From contig CAVSVP010000026.1 in the NCBI GenBank assembly GCA_963731125.1, positions 1 through 20,313 of the forward strand: a DNA stretch of 20,313 bases. The letters are read 5' to 3'. Both the position numbers and the translations under genes were made by a program. This stretch comes from CAVSVP01 sp963731125. Lineage in GTDB: Bacteria > Pseudomonadota > Gammaproteobacteria > Competibacterales > Competibacteraceae. The notes under the pieces were generated by a model that saw only the letters and a program-made list of their open reading frames with translations, ran no database searches and was not told where the DNA came from. Below are positions 1 through 6,280 of the stretch, piece after piece (positions within the stretch are counted from its first letter, which is position 1; the number at the start of each line of letters is the position of its first letter).

Positions 1-219
1 GTCTGGAGATACGCTCGTGCTGAGCAGCGCAAATCCCTCAATAGCCGCGCCTGACAGCCCACGCACAGGCCAAAACAGGGAGCCGCTTCTTCGGGATCGG
101 TGGCGTGTGCTTGAGATTTCCCCACCACCGGCTTCGACAACTCAATCCCGCCAGAATACAATTCCCTATATATTAAAGAAGGCCTACTTGGTCTCCACCT
201 CCGTCGTGGGAACGGTTTA
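1..219 (+). other. 3' part of an integron cassette cut by the window edge
   Basis: This is the stretch before the first attC site, so it should be the tail of a cassette whose start lies outside the window. Frame 1 is open from the edge and ends at the TGA at 52-54 with residues VWRYARAEQRKSLNSRA, which could be the C-terminus of a cassette gene that I do not recognise. A second possible ORF (17-220, 67 codons, TTG or CTG-like start) ends with a TAG that touches the attC, as cassette stops often do, but its composition is poor and no ribosome binding site is evident. Neither is convincing as a gene. Confidence 0.3.
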
Positions 220-312
220 GTCCAACAGACATTTATCCGTCATGCGCACAAGCGTCCGCAAAGCTCAATGTCTGTGCTATGCGCACGACGGATAAATGCT
301 TAGATGTTAAGC
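220..312 (+). other. attC site 1
   Basis: An R''-type box GTCCAAC (220-226) and an R'-type box GTTAAGC (306-312) flank a long imperfect inverted repeat. CATTTATCCGTC near the left pairs with GACGGATAAATG near the right, and ATGCGCAC/GTGCGCAT-like stretches lie inside. The length (93 bp) and layout match integron cassette recombination sites recognised by IntI as a folded single strand. Confidence 0.75.
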
Positions 313-414
313 GGCGCTTCGCGCCGCTTAACGCGGTGCTGAGCGACAAGGTACCCATCGTTCGGCGCCGGATATAAAGTGCATCTGACACTTGCCCAGC
401 GGCGCTATCGCGCC
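313..414 (+). other. ORF-less mini-cassette between attC 1 and attC 2
   Basis: Only about 100 bp separate the R' box of attC 1 from the R'' box of attC 2, and no ORF with a ribosome binding site is present. The stretch opens with a near-perfect hairpin at 306-332 (GTTAAGCGGCG, loop CTTCG, CGCCGCTTAAC). It then has GCGGTGCTGAGCGAC (333-347), whose exact reverse complement is at 477-491 in attC 2. A related motif, GGCGCTATCGCGCCGCCTAAC, straddles the right edge (401-421). It may be a non-coding cassette, or a remnant of a collapsed cassette or attC. Confidence 0.5.
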
Positions 415-496
415 GCCTAACCAGGTGCTCGAACCCACTTCTGTCTAACCCGGCATCCCGCCGGGCTAGACAGAAAGTCGCTCAGCACCGCGTTGT
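415..496 (+). other. attC site 2
   Basis: R'' box GCCTAAC (415-421) is followed by an L''-like CAGGTGCTCG. The outer stem ACTTCTGTCT pairs with AGACAGAAAGT, with an inner GGC...GCC hairpin. The site closes with an L'-like CGCTCAGCACCG and an R'-type GTTGTGT (493 onward). The extra base in AGACAGAAAGT is an extrahelical base of the kind typical for attC bottom strands. The site closes the ORF-less mini-cassette. Confidence 0.75.
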
Positions 497-516
497 GTGT
501 AAAAGGGAAACCAATT

Positions 517-762
517 ATGGATGAAATAATTGAACCATTCTTGCGAGCAATCTGGGCAGTTATCAGGTTCATGTTATGGGCATTCCTCTTTTATACGATA
601 ATGTTCAATATTGGGCGCGCATTTTTGTTGATTGCTACATTAGGTAAATACCCTAGATTAAAACACATTGAAAATGATACAGAAAAAATAGGAATATTTG
701 GTTTATTTTTGGTGATTCTGGCGTGGGTAGCTTTAGCTATTTTTAATAATGCAAACACATAA
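517..762 (+). CDS. small membrane protein of an integron cassette, unknown function
   Basis: The product is 81 residues and is not assigned to a named family. The first half (about residues 6-45) is strongly hydrophobic and likely spans the membrane once or twice. A short polar stretch with KHIENDTEK (about residues 52-60) follows, and a last hydrophobic segment GIFGLFLVILAWVALAIF sits near the C-terminus, so it should be an inner-membrane protein. I prefer the ATG at 517 to the in-frame GTG at 493 because AAAAGGG lies 7-9 bases upstream and the GTG overlaps the attC R' box. The stop codon TAA (760-762) lies in the next attC core, which is typical for a cassette gene. Such tiny membrane proteins are common in mobile and chromosomal integrons; their roles are unknown. 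Confidence 0.65.
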   Translation: MDEIIEPFLRAIWAVIRFMLWAFLFYTIMFNIGRAFLLIATLGKYPRLKHIENDTEKIGIFGLFLVILAWVALAIFNNANT

Positions 763-846
763 CAAGTCGTCCAACCCGACCGTTTTATACGCCGCGGCGC
801 TTCGCTCTGCTCTGTATAAAACGGCTGGTTAACTCAATCGTTGGGC
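757..846 (+). other. attC site 3
   Basis: The R''-type ACATAAC (757-763) and the R' core GTTGGGC (840-846) enclose a strong stem, CCGTTTTATAC paired with GTATAAAACGG, around a GC-rich centre. The L-type arms AAGTCGTCCAACC and GGTTAACTCAATCG flank it. This separates the small membrane protein cassette from the nuclease-like cassette. Confidence 0.8.
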
Positions 847-2157
847 TTCAATAGCGCATCCTCGCCGTATCCACACCTTGACTATGGAGTGACAAGAGTG
901 ACTCTTTTAAGCGATTTCGAAGCTCTGCTGCGTGAGGTGCGGTCAACGGCGCCGAATTTCAACCTGGCCCTATTGTCAGGCGAGATTCGTGAGATCGAAG
1001 AAGTCAGTGCTTTCGACAAGACCACCGAAGACTGTGCGGACGTTCTCACGGAGTTGATGCGAGACCCGCACCTAATGACCTCCGGCCACCAAACAAACAA
1101 GTTTGCGCAGGCATTCGGGGAGGCCTACTTCGCAAGTCTGTGTGCGAGGCGTGGCAACTCAGTCCAGCGAGTTCCTGAAAAGCAAGATATGAAAACTCCG
1201 GATTTCACGCTCGAAGGCGCCAGCAATTCCCGGTCATAGAATAACCCATTGATTTAAGATAATTTATTGTTTGAACTTTTCGTAAATAAAACCAATTAAT
1301 AATCAATGACATATGCCAAATACTGATGCTTTTAATGTGCTTTTTTGATTAACATGCTGTTTTTCAAAACATTTGTTTTACGAAAAGTTTCGACAAAAAT
1401 TACAAAAAAATCAAATTATTAAGCTATCTCCGGGAATTGCTGCGAAGGCGCTAACGTCGAAGCCCACTTCGAGGTGAAGACCCTTAGTCTGGTCGATGGC
1501 GACACAGGTATTGAACGGGCGCTAGAGAGTTCCCTCGACGCTCAAATTAGCATCGAACAACAGATGTCGGATGGTGTACAGGTGGCAATGGCTGAGTCCG
1601 AGTTGCAACCGTTTGGTGGGCGGGACCGCAAGAATGGTCGGATCTCTGTCGTAATTGACACGCTTCTAGAGAAGACGCGCAGAAACATAAAGATAGAGCA
1701 ATACATAGGTGCAAATACCTTCCTCGTGCTGGATTTGTGCTTCCTGCCTCCAAAGATAACCGATCCGCAAACGCTACGCCCGGCGTATCAAGACAATTAC
1801 CTATTTCCGAAAGCGATAACCGGAGAACTCTGGACCCTTGCCTTTGGCAACCCAGGAATGCTTATCCTTGGCCAGCCAGAGTTCGAAGGAAAGCCCTGTG
1901 TTGAAAGTCAATTCGACAAGTGCGGAATTCTGGTCGACACGGAGTATTCTGATATAGCTGGGCTACTGGTTGTAGTTCATCCATTGGGCAGGCCGCCACA
2001 GGTCTATGGTCTCTTCCGGAATACCGACTATGGCCGCTGGGAAGAAGACTGCCCAGCAGGTCACGATCTTCTGAAAATTCTCGATGGGTTAGTGCTGGGA
2101 CAATGGAATGATGAACTCGATACAAACGGTTGGCGTCTTGAGGCGGCCGCGCCGTAA
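841..2157 (+). pseudogene. predicted PD-(D/E)XK nuclease-like cassette gene split by a MITE
   Basis: The reading frame runs from 841 (TTG) or, better, from the GTG at 898 preceded by GGAG, up to residue 126. It is then interrupted by a 222-bp insertion (1221-1442) that brings an in-frame stop at 1237-1239. Removing the insertion and one 9-bp target duplication restores one frame to the TAA at 2157, giving about 361 residues from the TTG. The restored protein has a nuclease-type motif: TPDF (Asp121), then HFEVKTL with Glu134 and Lys136, counted from the TTG. A preceding helix carries GEAYFASLCARRG. This D-X(12)-E-X-K spacing fits the PD-(D/E)XK fold, but the family is diverse and no subfamily was identified. 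The insertion separates the Asp from the Glu-Lys pair, so neither half should be active. The downstream part could only be expressed from an internal start such as the GTG at 1474. Confidence 0.6.
1212..1451. mobile_element. MITE A, 222 bp, with 9-bp target duplication
   Basis: The element proper is 1221-1442. Its ends are perfect 13-bp inverted repeats, CAGCAATTCCCGG and CCGGGAATTGCTG. It is flanked by the direct repeat CGAAGGCGC (1212-1220 and 1443-1451). It is very AT-rich and has no credible ORF. A subterminal inverted pair, AACTTTTCGTAA (about 1276-1287) and TTACGAAAAGTT (about 1378-1389), suggests it can fold. Target-site length and ends suggest mobilisation in trans by a DDE transposase such as an IS4-type enzyme, but the family is not certain. 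Confidence 0.85.
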
Positions 2158-2162
2158 AGTTT

Positions 2163-2269
2163 GCCCAACAATGCCATGCAACCGACAGCTTGACCCGCTG
2201 GCCGAAATTACTGACGTATTTCGTCCAGCGGGTCAAGCTGCGGCTGATGGCTGGCGCTAGGCGTTCAAC
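2163..2269 (+). other. attC site 4
   Basis: R'' box GCCCAAC (2163-2169) and R'-like GTTCAAC (2263-2269) enclose a long stem, GCTTGACCCGCTGG paired with CCAGCGGGTCAAGC, with a central unpaired loop of about 22 bases. The outer ATGCCAT / GATGGCT arms match the L boxes. The R' box departs from GTTRRRY at one position. Confidence 0.75.
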
Positions 2270-2290
2270 ACGTAGAGAAAAGGAGAAATG

Positions 2291-2680
2291 ATGAAAACAT
2301 TTGACGTTTATAAACACCCTACGCAGGGTTACCAGGCTGTAAAACAAGGTTTTGGATGGCCGGCGTTCTTTTTTACGGTAATTTGGGCATTCGTAAAAAA
2401 GATGTGGGGGCTTGGTTTCGCCTTCCTCGGAGTAATTTTTCTGCTTATCCTTGTAGAAACAGTATTCGAGCAAGAAGGAAGCGAAGGCGGAGTACTTGTA
2501 ATGCGTCTTGCACAACTCGCATTCTATATCGTTGTTGGCGTAAAGGGTAATGATTGGAGGCGGGGTAATCTACAGAAGCGCGGCTTCGAAAAATTGTGTA
2601 CCGTTCAAGCTGAAACACCCGATGCTGCTATTGGGGAAGTTGCCAAGCCAAGTGGAGAGCAACAGGCTGTAATTGCCTAA
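2291..2680 (+). CDS. DUF2628-like small inner-membrane protein (integron cassette)
   Basis: The product is about 129 residues and starts MKTFDVYKHPTQGYQAVKQGF, followed by WPAFFFTVIWAFVKK. This resembles DUF2628-type proteins, which have a short cytosolic N-terminus, a Trp/Phe-rich first membrane segment and further hydrophobic segments. A long hydrophobic stretch (about residues 40-60, GLGFAFLGVIFLLILVETVF) and one more near residues 72-83 are visible, then a basic cytosolic patch NDWRRGNLQKRGF and a polar tail. There are two adjacent ATGs (2288 and 2291). AGGAG at 2281-2285 leaves five bases to the second, so I chose 2291. The stop TAA lies inside attC 5. DUF2628 members are common integron-cassette products with unknown function. 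Confidence 0.7.
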   Translation: MKTFDVYKHPTQGYQAVKQGFGWPAFFFTVIWAFVKKMWGLGFAFLGVIFLLILVETVFEQEGSEGGVLVMRLAQLAFYIVVGVKGNDWRRGNLQKRGFEKLCTVQAETPDAAIGEVAKPSGEQQAVIA

Positions 2681-2774
2681 CAAGGCAAATGCACTCGGAC
2701 GGTTAAAAGCGGCGCGGCTTCCGCTACGCTACAGCCACACCGCTTTTAACCGCCGGTGATTTGCGACGTTATCT
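2675..2774 (+). other. attC site 5
   Basis: R'' GCCTAAC (2675-2681) and R' GTTATCT (2768-2774) enclose L-type arms AAGGCAAATGC / GGTGATTTGCG and a strong stem, CGGTTAAAAGCGG with CCGCTTTTAACCG. The inner region holds a GC-rich loop. The site ends the DUF2628-like cassette. Confidence 0.8.
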
Positions 2775-2794
2775 TCATTGAGGAAAAGTAGTGT

Positions 2795-3181
2795 ATGGAA
2801 ATCGAAACTTTTGAATTAATCCCACCGACTGAAGAAAATCGGTACTGTGTTTTCGAGTCGCACTTCGAAGACGATGAATATGTTTTCTTCCATATGACTC
2901 CAGCTGCAAATCAAGACTCCATTGTTGCCAACGGATTTCGCTCAGCCCAGGAGTTGAAATCAGGTGATTTAGCATCAATTTCGTATGCCAAAGGAAGTCC
3001 ATATTGTTTTGCAAACATAGGCTCACAATTGGAGTCAGAATTTGTGATTTTTGCGGTTAAGTTTGAGCCGGATGCTCTTAAAGAGATTGTGATTAATCCA
3101 TCTGATATTCATGTTTACAAGCAGCACCTCCAACCCGAGATATTGGGTATTGTTCGTATTCCGGCAGGCTTCAGATTGTAA
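2795..3181 (+). CDS. small protein with a possible ADP-ribosyltransferase / DarT-like fold (integron cassette)
   Basis: The product is 128 residues. The middle reads FFHMTPAANQDSIVANGF (about residues 31-48), the pattern 'F/Y-H-x-T-x3-N-x2-S/A-I-x3-G-L/F' seen at the start of RNA 2'-phosphotransferase, DarT and other ADP-ribosyltransferase-like folds, with His33 in the NAD-contacting place. SYAKGSPYCFAN (about 63-74) could provide the Tyr/Ser core strand, and PEILGIVRIP near the C-terminus (Glu115) could supply the catalytic acidic residue. The role is an inference from the pattern, not a match to a known family. A free-standing ART-fold protein without an antitoxin partner beside it would be unusual, but cassette genes often travel alone. 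The ATG at 2795 has GAGGAAAA about 11 bases upstream. Confidence 0.5.
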   Translation: MEIETFELIPPTEENRYCVFESHFEDDEYVFFHMTPAANQDSIVANGFRSAQELKSGDLASISYAKGSPYCFANIGSQLESEFVIFAVKFEPDALKEIVINPSDIHVYKQHLQPEILGIVRIPAGFRL

Positions 3182-3182
3182 T

Positions 3183-3304
3183 GAATATAAGGCATGGTTC
3201 AAATAGACCCTTGCTCAAGGTAACACTTTTCTGTGGAATGCATTGTTTTTTCATCTACTTAGGTTCTTTGAGTGTTACCTTGATTTGAACCATGCCGAAT
3301 ATAA
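3183..3304. mobile_element. MITE B copy 1, 106 bp, with 8-bp target duplication
   Basis: The element is 3191-3296, flanked by the direct repeat GAATATAA (3183-3190 and 3297-3304). Its ends are GGCATGGTTCAAAT and ATTTGAACCATGCC. The inverted pair continues as CAAGGTAACACT / AGTGTTACCTTG, but the left arm has an 11-base insertion (AGACCCTTGCT, 3205-3215) between the two parts. An 8-bp duplication with GG ends suits an ISL3-like mobilising transposase. A second, incomplete copy lies at 16970-17066. The element sits between the stop codon of the ART-like gene and its attC. Confidence 0.85.
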
Positions 3305-3367
3305 CAAACCAACTAAGTACGGTCGCCGGACGCTCATACTTCGCGCCGCTTATTGGAAGCGTTAGCC
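3299..3367 (+). other. attC site 6 (short), edge changed by the MITE
   Basis: An R''-like ATATAAC (3299-3305) and R' GTTAGCC (3361-3367) enclose arms CCAACT / TATTGG and a GC-rich centre with CGGTCGCCGG. It is shorter (69 bp) than the other sites. The 8-bp duplication of the MITE covers most of the R'' box, so the insertion regenerated that box rather than destroying it. Confidence 0.6.
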
Positions 3368-3380
3368 ATTGGAGGTAATC

Positions 3381-4151
3381 ATGATCTCAGAGTTGGGTTT
3401 CTTGTCGCCAGATGCTGAGGAGTCTGAAAGACAGATTCTCAAGGCGTATTGTGACGTTTTCGATGTCTGCACTGAGCTCGTGAACCTGTTTCTACGCATG
3501 CTGAAAGAGGCGGTAATCGACACGGCTTCAGAGAAGAGCTTGGCTATGAATGCCCTCGCAGCAAAGTCCTTGGAACTGTTTCAATCATCACAAATCCTGC
3601 TGCAAAAAGGCTGTATCCCAGCGACCAAGGTAGTATGCAGAGCTCAAATCGAGACGGTTTATAAGCTCTGCGCAATACAACTTGCAACCAACGGTATACA
3701 GCTATACGTTCGTCAAGAGAGATCGACTCGGCTACAAAAGCTCAAGAGCATCCAGCAGTACAAACAGAAACACAAGGGCTCCAGAATTGCTCCGGGGATT
3801 GAAGCGGAGATAGAAAGTCTATCAAAGGACAAAACGAAGAAAACTGAACCCCACGAGTGGGCTTCTCTCGCACAGATGGATGACTACCATAATTTGTACT
3901 ATCAGGGAATGAGTGATGACACCCACGCGAACATGGAGTCGCTCAACTATTATTTTGATGAAAACTCAGACCATCTCGTCAGCTTTGGGCCATCCAACAA
4001 AGGCCTTTTTCTTGTAGCTACCGCTTGTCAGCGAACTCTGATCAACGCTATTGAAAAATATGCGTTGTTTCAGAACGCCTGTATTGCCGATGAGTTATCT
4101 TTCCTGAGTAGGGAAACGGATGCTCTAGAAGGTAAGTACGGTAATGGCTAA
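3381..4151 (+). CDS. DUF5677-like helical protein (integron cassette)
   Basis: The product is 256 residues, soluble by appearance and almost entirely helical. It opens with MISELGFLSPDAEESERQI and contains a central 'RAQIETVYKLCAIQL' stretch (about residues 95-109). There is a charged coiled-coil-like section, RLQKLKSIQQYKQKHKG, near 122-138, and a C-terminal helix pair with LVATACQRTLINAIEKYALF. A helical repeat with an 'R-x2-I/L-E' core element is a feature of DUF5677 members, some of which are cassette products. I give that as a likely but unverified family. The ATG at 3381 has GGAGGT (3371-3376) just upstream, preferred to the in-frame TTG at 3369. The stop lies within attC 7. The function is unknown. 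Confidence 0.55.
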   Translation: MISELGFLSPDAEESERQILKAYCDVFDVCTELVNLFLRMLKEAVIDTASEKSLAMNALAAKSLELFQSSQILLQKGCIPATKVVCRAQIETVYKLCAIQLATNGIQLYVRQERSTRLQKLKSIQQYKQKHKGSRIAPGIEAEIESLSKDKTKKTEPHEWASLAQMDDYHNLYYQGMSDDTHANMESLNYYFDENSDHLVSFGPSNKGLFLVATACQRTLINAIEKYALFQNACIADELSFLSRETDALEGKYGNG

Positions 4152-4234
4152 CAAGGTGCTCAACATCGTTCGCTATCGCTCACTCGGACGCTCCGCAGCT
4201 TTGCTGCTACGCACCGGTTAGCACAACGTTAGGG
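4146..4234 (+). other. attC site 7
   Basis: R'' GGCTAAC (4146-4152) and R' GTTAGGG (4228-4234) enclose L-type arms AAGGTGCTCAA / TTAGCACAAC. The inner part is an imperfect stem with GGACGCTCC and GCAGCTTTGCTGC, the latter a small hairpin at about 4196-4208. This is the last attC that I can draw in the array. Confidence 0.8.
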
Positions 4235-4241
4235 GGTCCGC

Positions 4242-4706
4242 ATGTGGCAGAAGGTGCTCGGAGTTCTTGGCTCTATTGTCGTGCTCATCGCGATGAGTAT
4301 CAGCGGCCAGATTGGCAGTGAGGTCGGCAAAGCTGCTTTTGCGCCGTCAAAGCTTAAACGCCAGCAAGTCGAAGAAAAACTGCTAGAGGGCTTTACGGAA
4401 GCCGCTAGGCAAGCAAATGCACGAGGTCCAATTATGGTTGATCAGGATACGCGGTGGGACAGATCCGTCGCAGGACCTGGCCCGCGATTGACGTATCATT
4501 ATTCGTTTCCACATTATTCTTCACGTGAGATTGACAGCAACTGGCTTCTATCAAACCTCAAACCCGAGGTCAGGAAGGGCGTTTGTAGCAGCAAGGAAAT
4601 GAAACTTTCGCTTCAATACGGTGGCAGATATGTCTATTCTTACTCAGGAAACGACGGGGCCGAAATTGCCCGCTTCGAATTAAGCAAATCTGATTGTGGT
4701 TACTGA
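4242..4706 (+). CDS. membrane-anchored or secreted protein of the last integron cassette, unknown function
   Basis: The product is 154 residues. The N-terminus MWQKVLGVLGSIVVLIAMSISG is a membrane anchor or uncleaved signal. An extracytoplasmic part of about 120 residues follows, with KLKRQQVEEKLLEGFTEAA (a short amphipathic helix), a Tyr/His-rich stretch TYHYSFPHYSS, and two cysteines (VCSS at about residue 114 and SDCGY at the end) that could pair outside the cytosol. No named family recognised. The gene lies 8 bases after attC 7 and its ATG follows AGGGGGTCC. After its TGA at 4706 no attC can be identified before the convergent kinase gene ends at 4765, so the cassette is apparently truncated or fused to the flanking sequence. 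Confidence 0.6.
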   Translation: MWQKVLGVLGSIVVLIAMSISGQIGSEVGKAAFAPSKLKRQQVEEKLLEGFTEAARQANARGPIMVDQDTRWDRSVAGPGPRLTYHYSFPHYSSREIDSNWLLSNLKPEVRKGVCSSKEMKLSLQYGGRYVYSYSGNDGAEIARFELSKSDCGY

Positions 4707-4764
4707 TCTCCCCTAAGCTCGACTTTCCCCATTAGGTAGCATAGCACAGCAGTTCCAAACAGGG

Positions 4765-6264
4765 TTAGCGTGCGTCGACTATCTGGACAATCAGCAACCT
4801 GCCACCTCGCTCCCGGGAGGCAAGCAATTGCCTGGCCTGGGTGAGCTCAATCGGCGCACCGATGGAGATGCTGGTCTTTGTCTCTACGTCCATCAGATCA
4901 GGCATACGCTCGTTAACCAGGAGCCAGCGCCCGTTATGGAGGATGAAGTAACCCACGCGCTGGCGGTCCTCGTCGCCCAGGCGTTCGTTCGGCACCACGG
5001 TCCGGTTAACGTGCCAACGGAAAAACGACTGCCCCGGGTATACCATGAGGCGGTGGTTGTCAGGCATAAATTTGCCGGGGCTGCGCTCGGAGTAGAGATT
5101 CAATACCGGCAGCAACCCCTGGTAAGGGGTGCGACAGAATGGGCAGACCGGTTTGATGGTATTATCGAAAACGTACCACTTCTGCTCACAGGCGTCGTTC
5201 ACGCAGGGCTGGATCAGGTCGATTGTCTTGACCAGGGCGCTCTCCCATTCGTCCGCGGTGGGGCGCTTGTTCGGATCATGGAGGCCGTCGATAAAGGCGC
5301 GTTCGAAGAGTGTGGCGAGATAAGGGCCCGTGATCGTGTACGGGAGCCGGTCGGTATCTTTCCAGGGCAACTCGCTCGGCCTGACGTGATCCAGCTTGAT
5401 GCGGTTGGAACTGTCCGTAGGGTGTTCTACGAACAAGGCGCGCTCGCCCATGGATAGGTTCTCGTCCTTCTGGGGGTCCAGATCATGTACCTGGTCGCCG
5501 CGTAGGGGATGCCGCAGTAGCAGATACAGGTAGATCAGAACCGCCAGGGCATGCCGGTCAGTCAGGATGCTTGGCAGCTTTCGGCCAGGTTCGTCTTTGC
5601 CCAGATGCGTGGTCGCAACCACTTCCGGGGCGATAAAGTCCGGGGTACCGACCACGTCCGGCGGGAACTTTCCGGGCACCACCAGGCCATCCAGGTCGAT
5701 GAGGCAGGCGTTGCCGCCAACGGGGTCGACCAGCACGTTCTTGTAGGAGAGATCCGAGTGGGCTAGACCGGCCGCATGCATACGCCTCACCGCACGACTG
5801 ATCAAGATGCCGACACGCAGATAACTCAGCCAGTTGCCGCGTTCTCTGGGGTCGAGGAACTTGTTTTGATTGTTGGCCGAAGCGAACCACTTGCCCTGTT
5901 TTTCCTTGCCGCGGATTCCGAGGAAGTCGTCGTTGCGCGAACCATGCTCGAAGAAGAAATGCTTCTGGTAGGTCGGCATGACCACCCCGACACGATCCCG
6001 GTGCTCGACAAGGCGCTCAGGCCAGCAGAAGAGGTTTTTCCAGTAGTCGCTACCTTCCTGGTTGAAGATGCGCTCGCGATAGGTACCGGTAATATGGGAC
6101 AGTCGATCCATGGCGGCCATGTCAGGCCGCTCGCGGAAGAAGGCCACCACATAGCGACGATCGGGGCTGAAAAAGACGTCCTTCATAACCCCGCTGCCGA
6201 TGGCCTCGTCGACGAACTGAAACGGCGCACCGTCGTCACCGTTGATGGCGATGGTATTGGGCAT
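4765..6264 (-). CDS. TerY-P-type protein kinase with zinc ribbon
   Basis: The product is 499 residues. A divergent eukaryote-like Ser/Thr kinase domain spans about residues 15-345. It has a glycine-poor loop with IGSGVMKDV, a catalytic loop HSDLSYKNVLVD (His169, Asp171, Asn176), IDLDG (Asp190/Asp192) in place of the DFG motif, and TPDFIAPE (207-214) before the activation segment ends. A four-cysteine ribbon follows (Cys354, Cys359, Cys374, Cys377), then a beta-rich tail of about 120 residues. This matches the kinase of the TerY-P triad, which is paired with a PP2C phosphatase and vWA proteins and is presumed to phosphorylate partners in a stress response. The start is ATG 6264 with AGGAGGTCC upstream. 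A longer ORF to 6477 in the same frame lacks a site and overlaps the phosphatase. It is the last gene of the operon, 16 bases after the phosphatase. Confidence 0.85.
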   Translation of the reverse strand: MPNTIAINGDDGAPFQFVDEAIGSGVMKDVFFSPDRRYVVAFFRERPDMAAMDRLSHITGTYRERIFNQEGSDYWKNLFCWPERLVEHRDRVGVVMPTYQKHFFFEHGSRNDDFLGIRGKEKQGKWFASANNQNKFLDPRERGNWLSYLRVGILISRAVRRMHAAGLAHSDLSYKNVLVDPVGGNACLIDLDGLVVPGKFPPDVVGTPDFIAPEVVATTHLGKDEPGRKLPSILTDRHALAVLIYLYLLLRHPLRGDQVHDLDPQKDENLSMGERALFVEHPTDSSNRIKLDHVRPSELPWKDTDRLPYTITGPYLATLFERAFIDGLHDPNKRPTADEWESALVKTIDLIQPCVNDACEQKWYVFDNTIKPVCPFCRTPYQGLLPVLNLYSERSPGKFMPDNHRLMVYPGQSFFRWHVNRTVVPNERLGDEDRQRVGYFILHNGRWLLVNERMPDLMDVETKTSISIGAPIELTQARQLLASRERGGRLLIVQIVDAR

Positions 6265-6280
6265 CTTGGACCTCCTGTCC

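Noticed and set aside
1862..2515. 217-codon minus-strand ORF across the cassette boundary
   Set aside because: It crosses an attC and two cassette genes in the opposite direction, and no family features are seen.
4828..5457. Long + strand ORF opposite the kinase gene
   Set aside because: It is antisense to a well-supported kinase with catalytic motifs. It has no ribosome binding site and its composition follows the GC-rich complementary frame.
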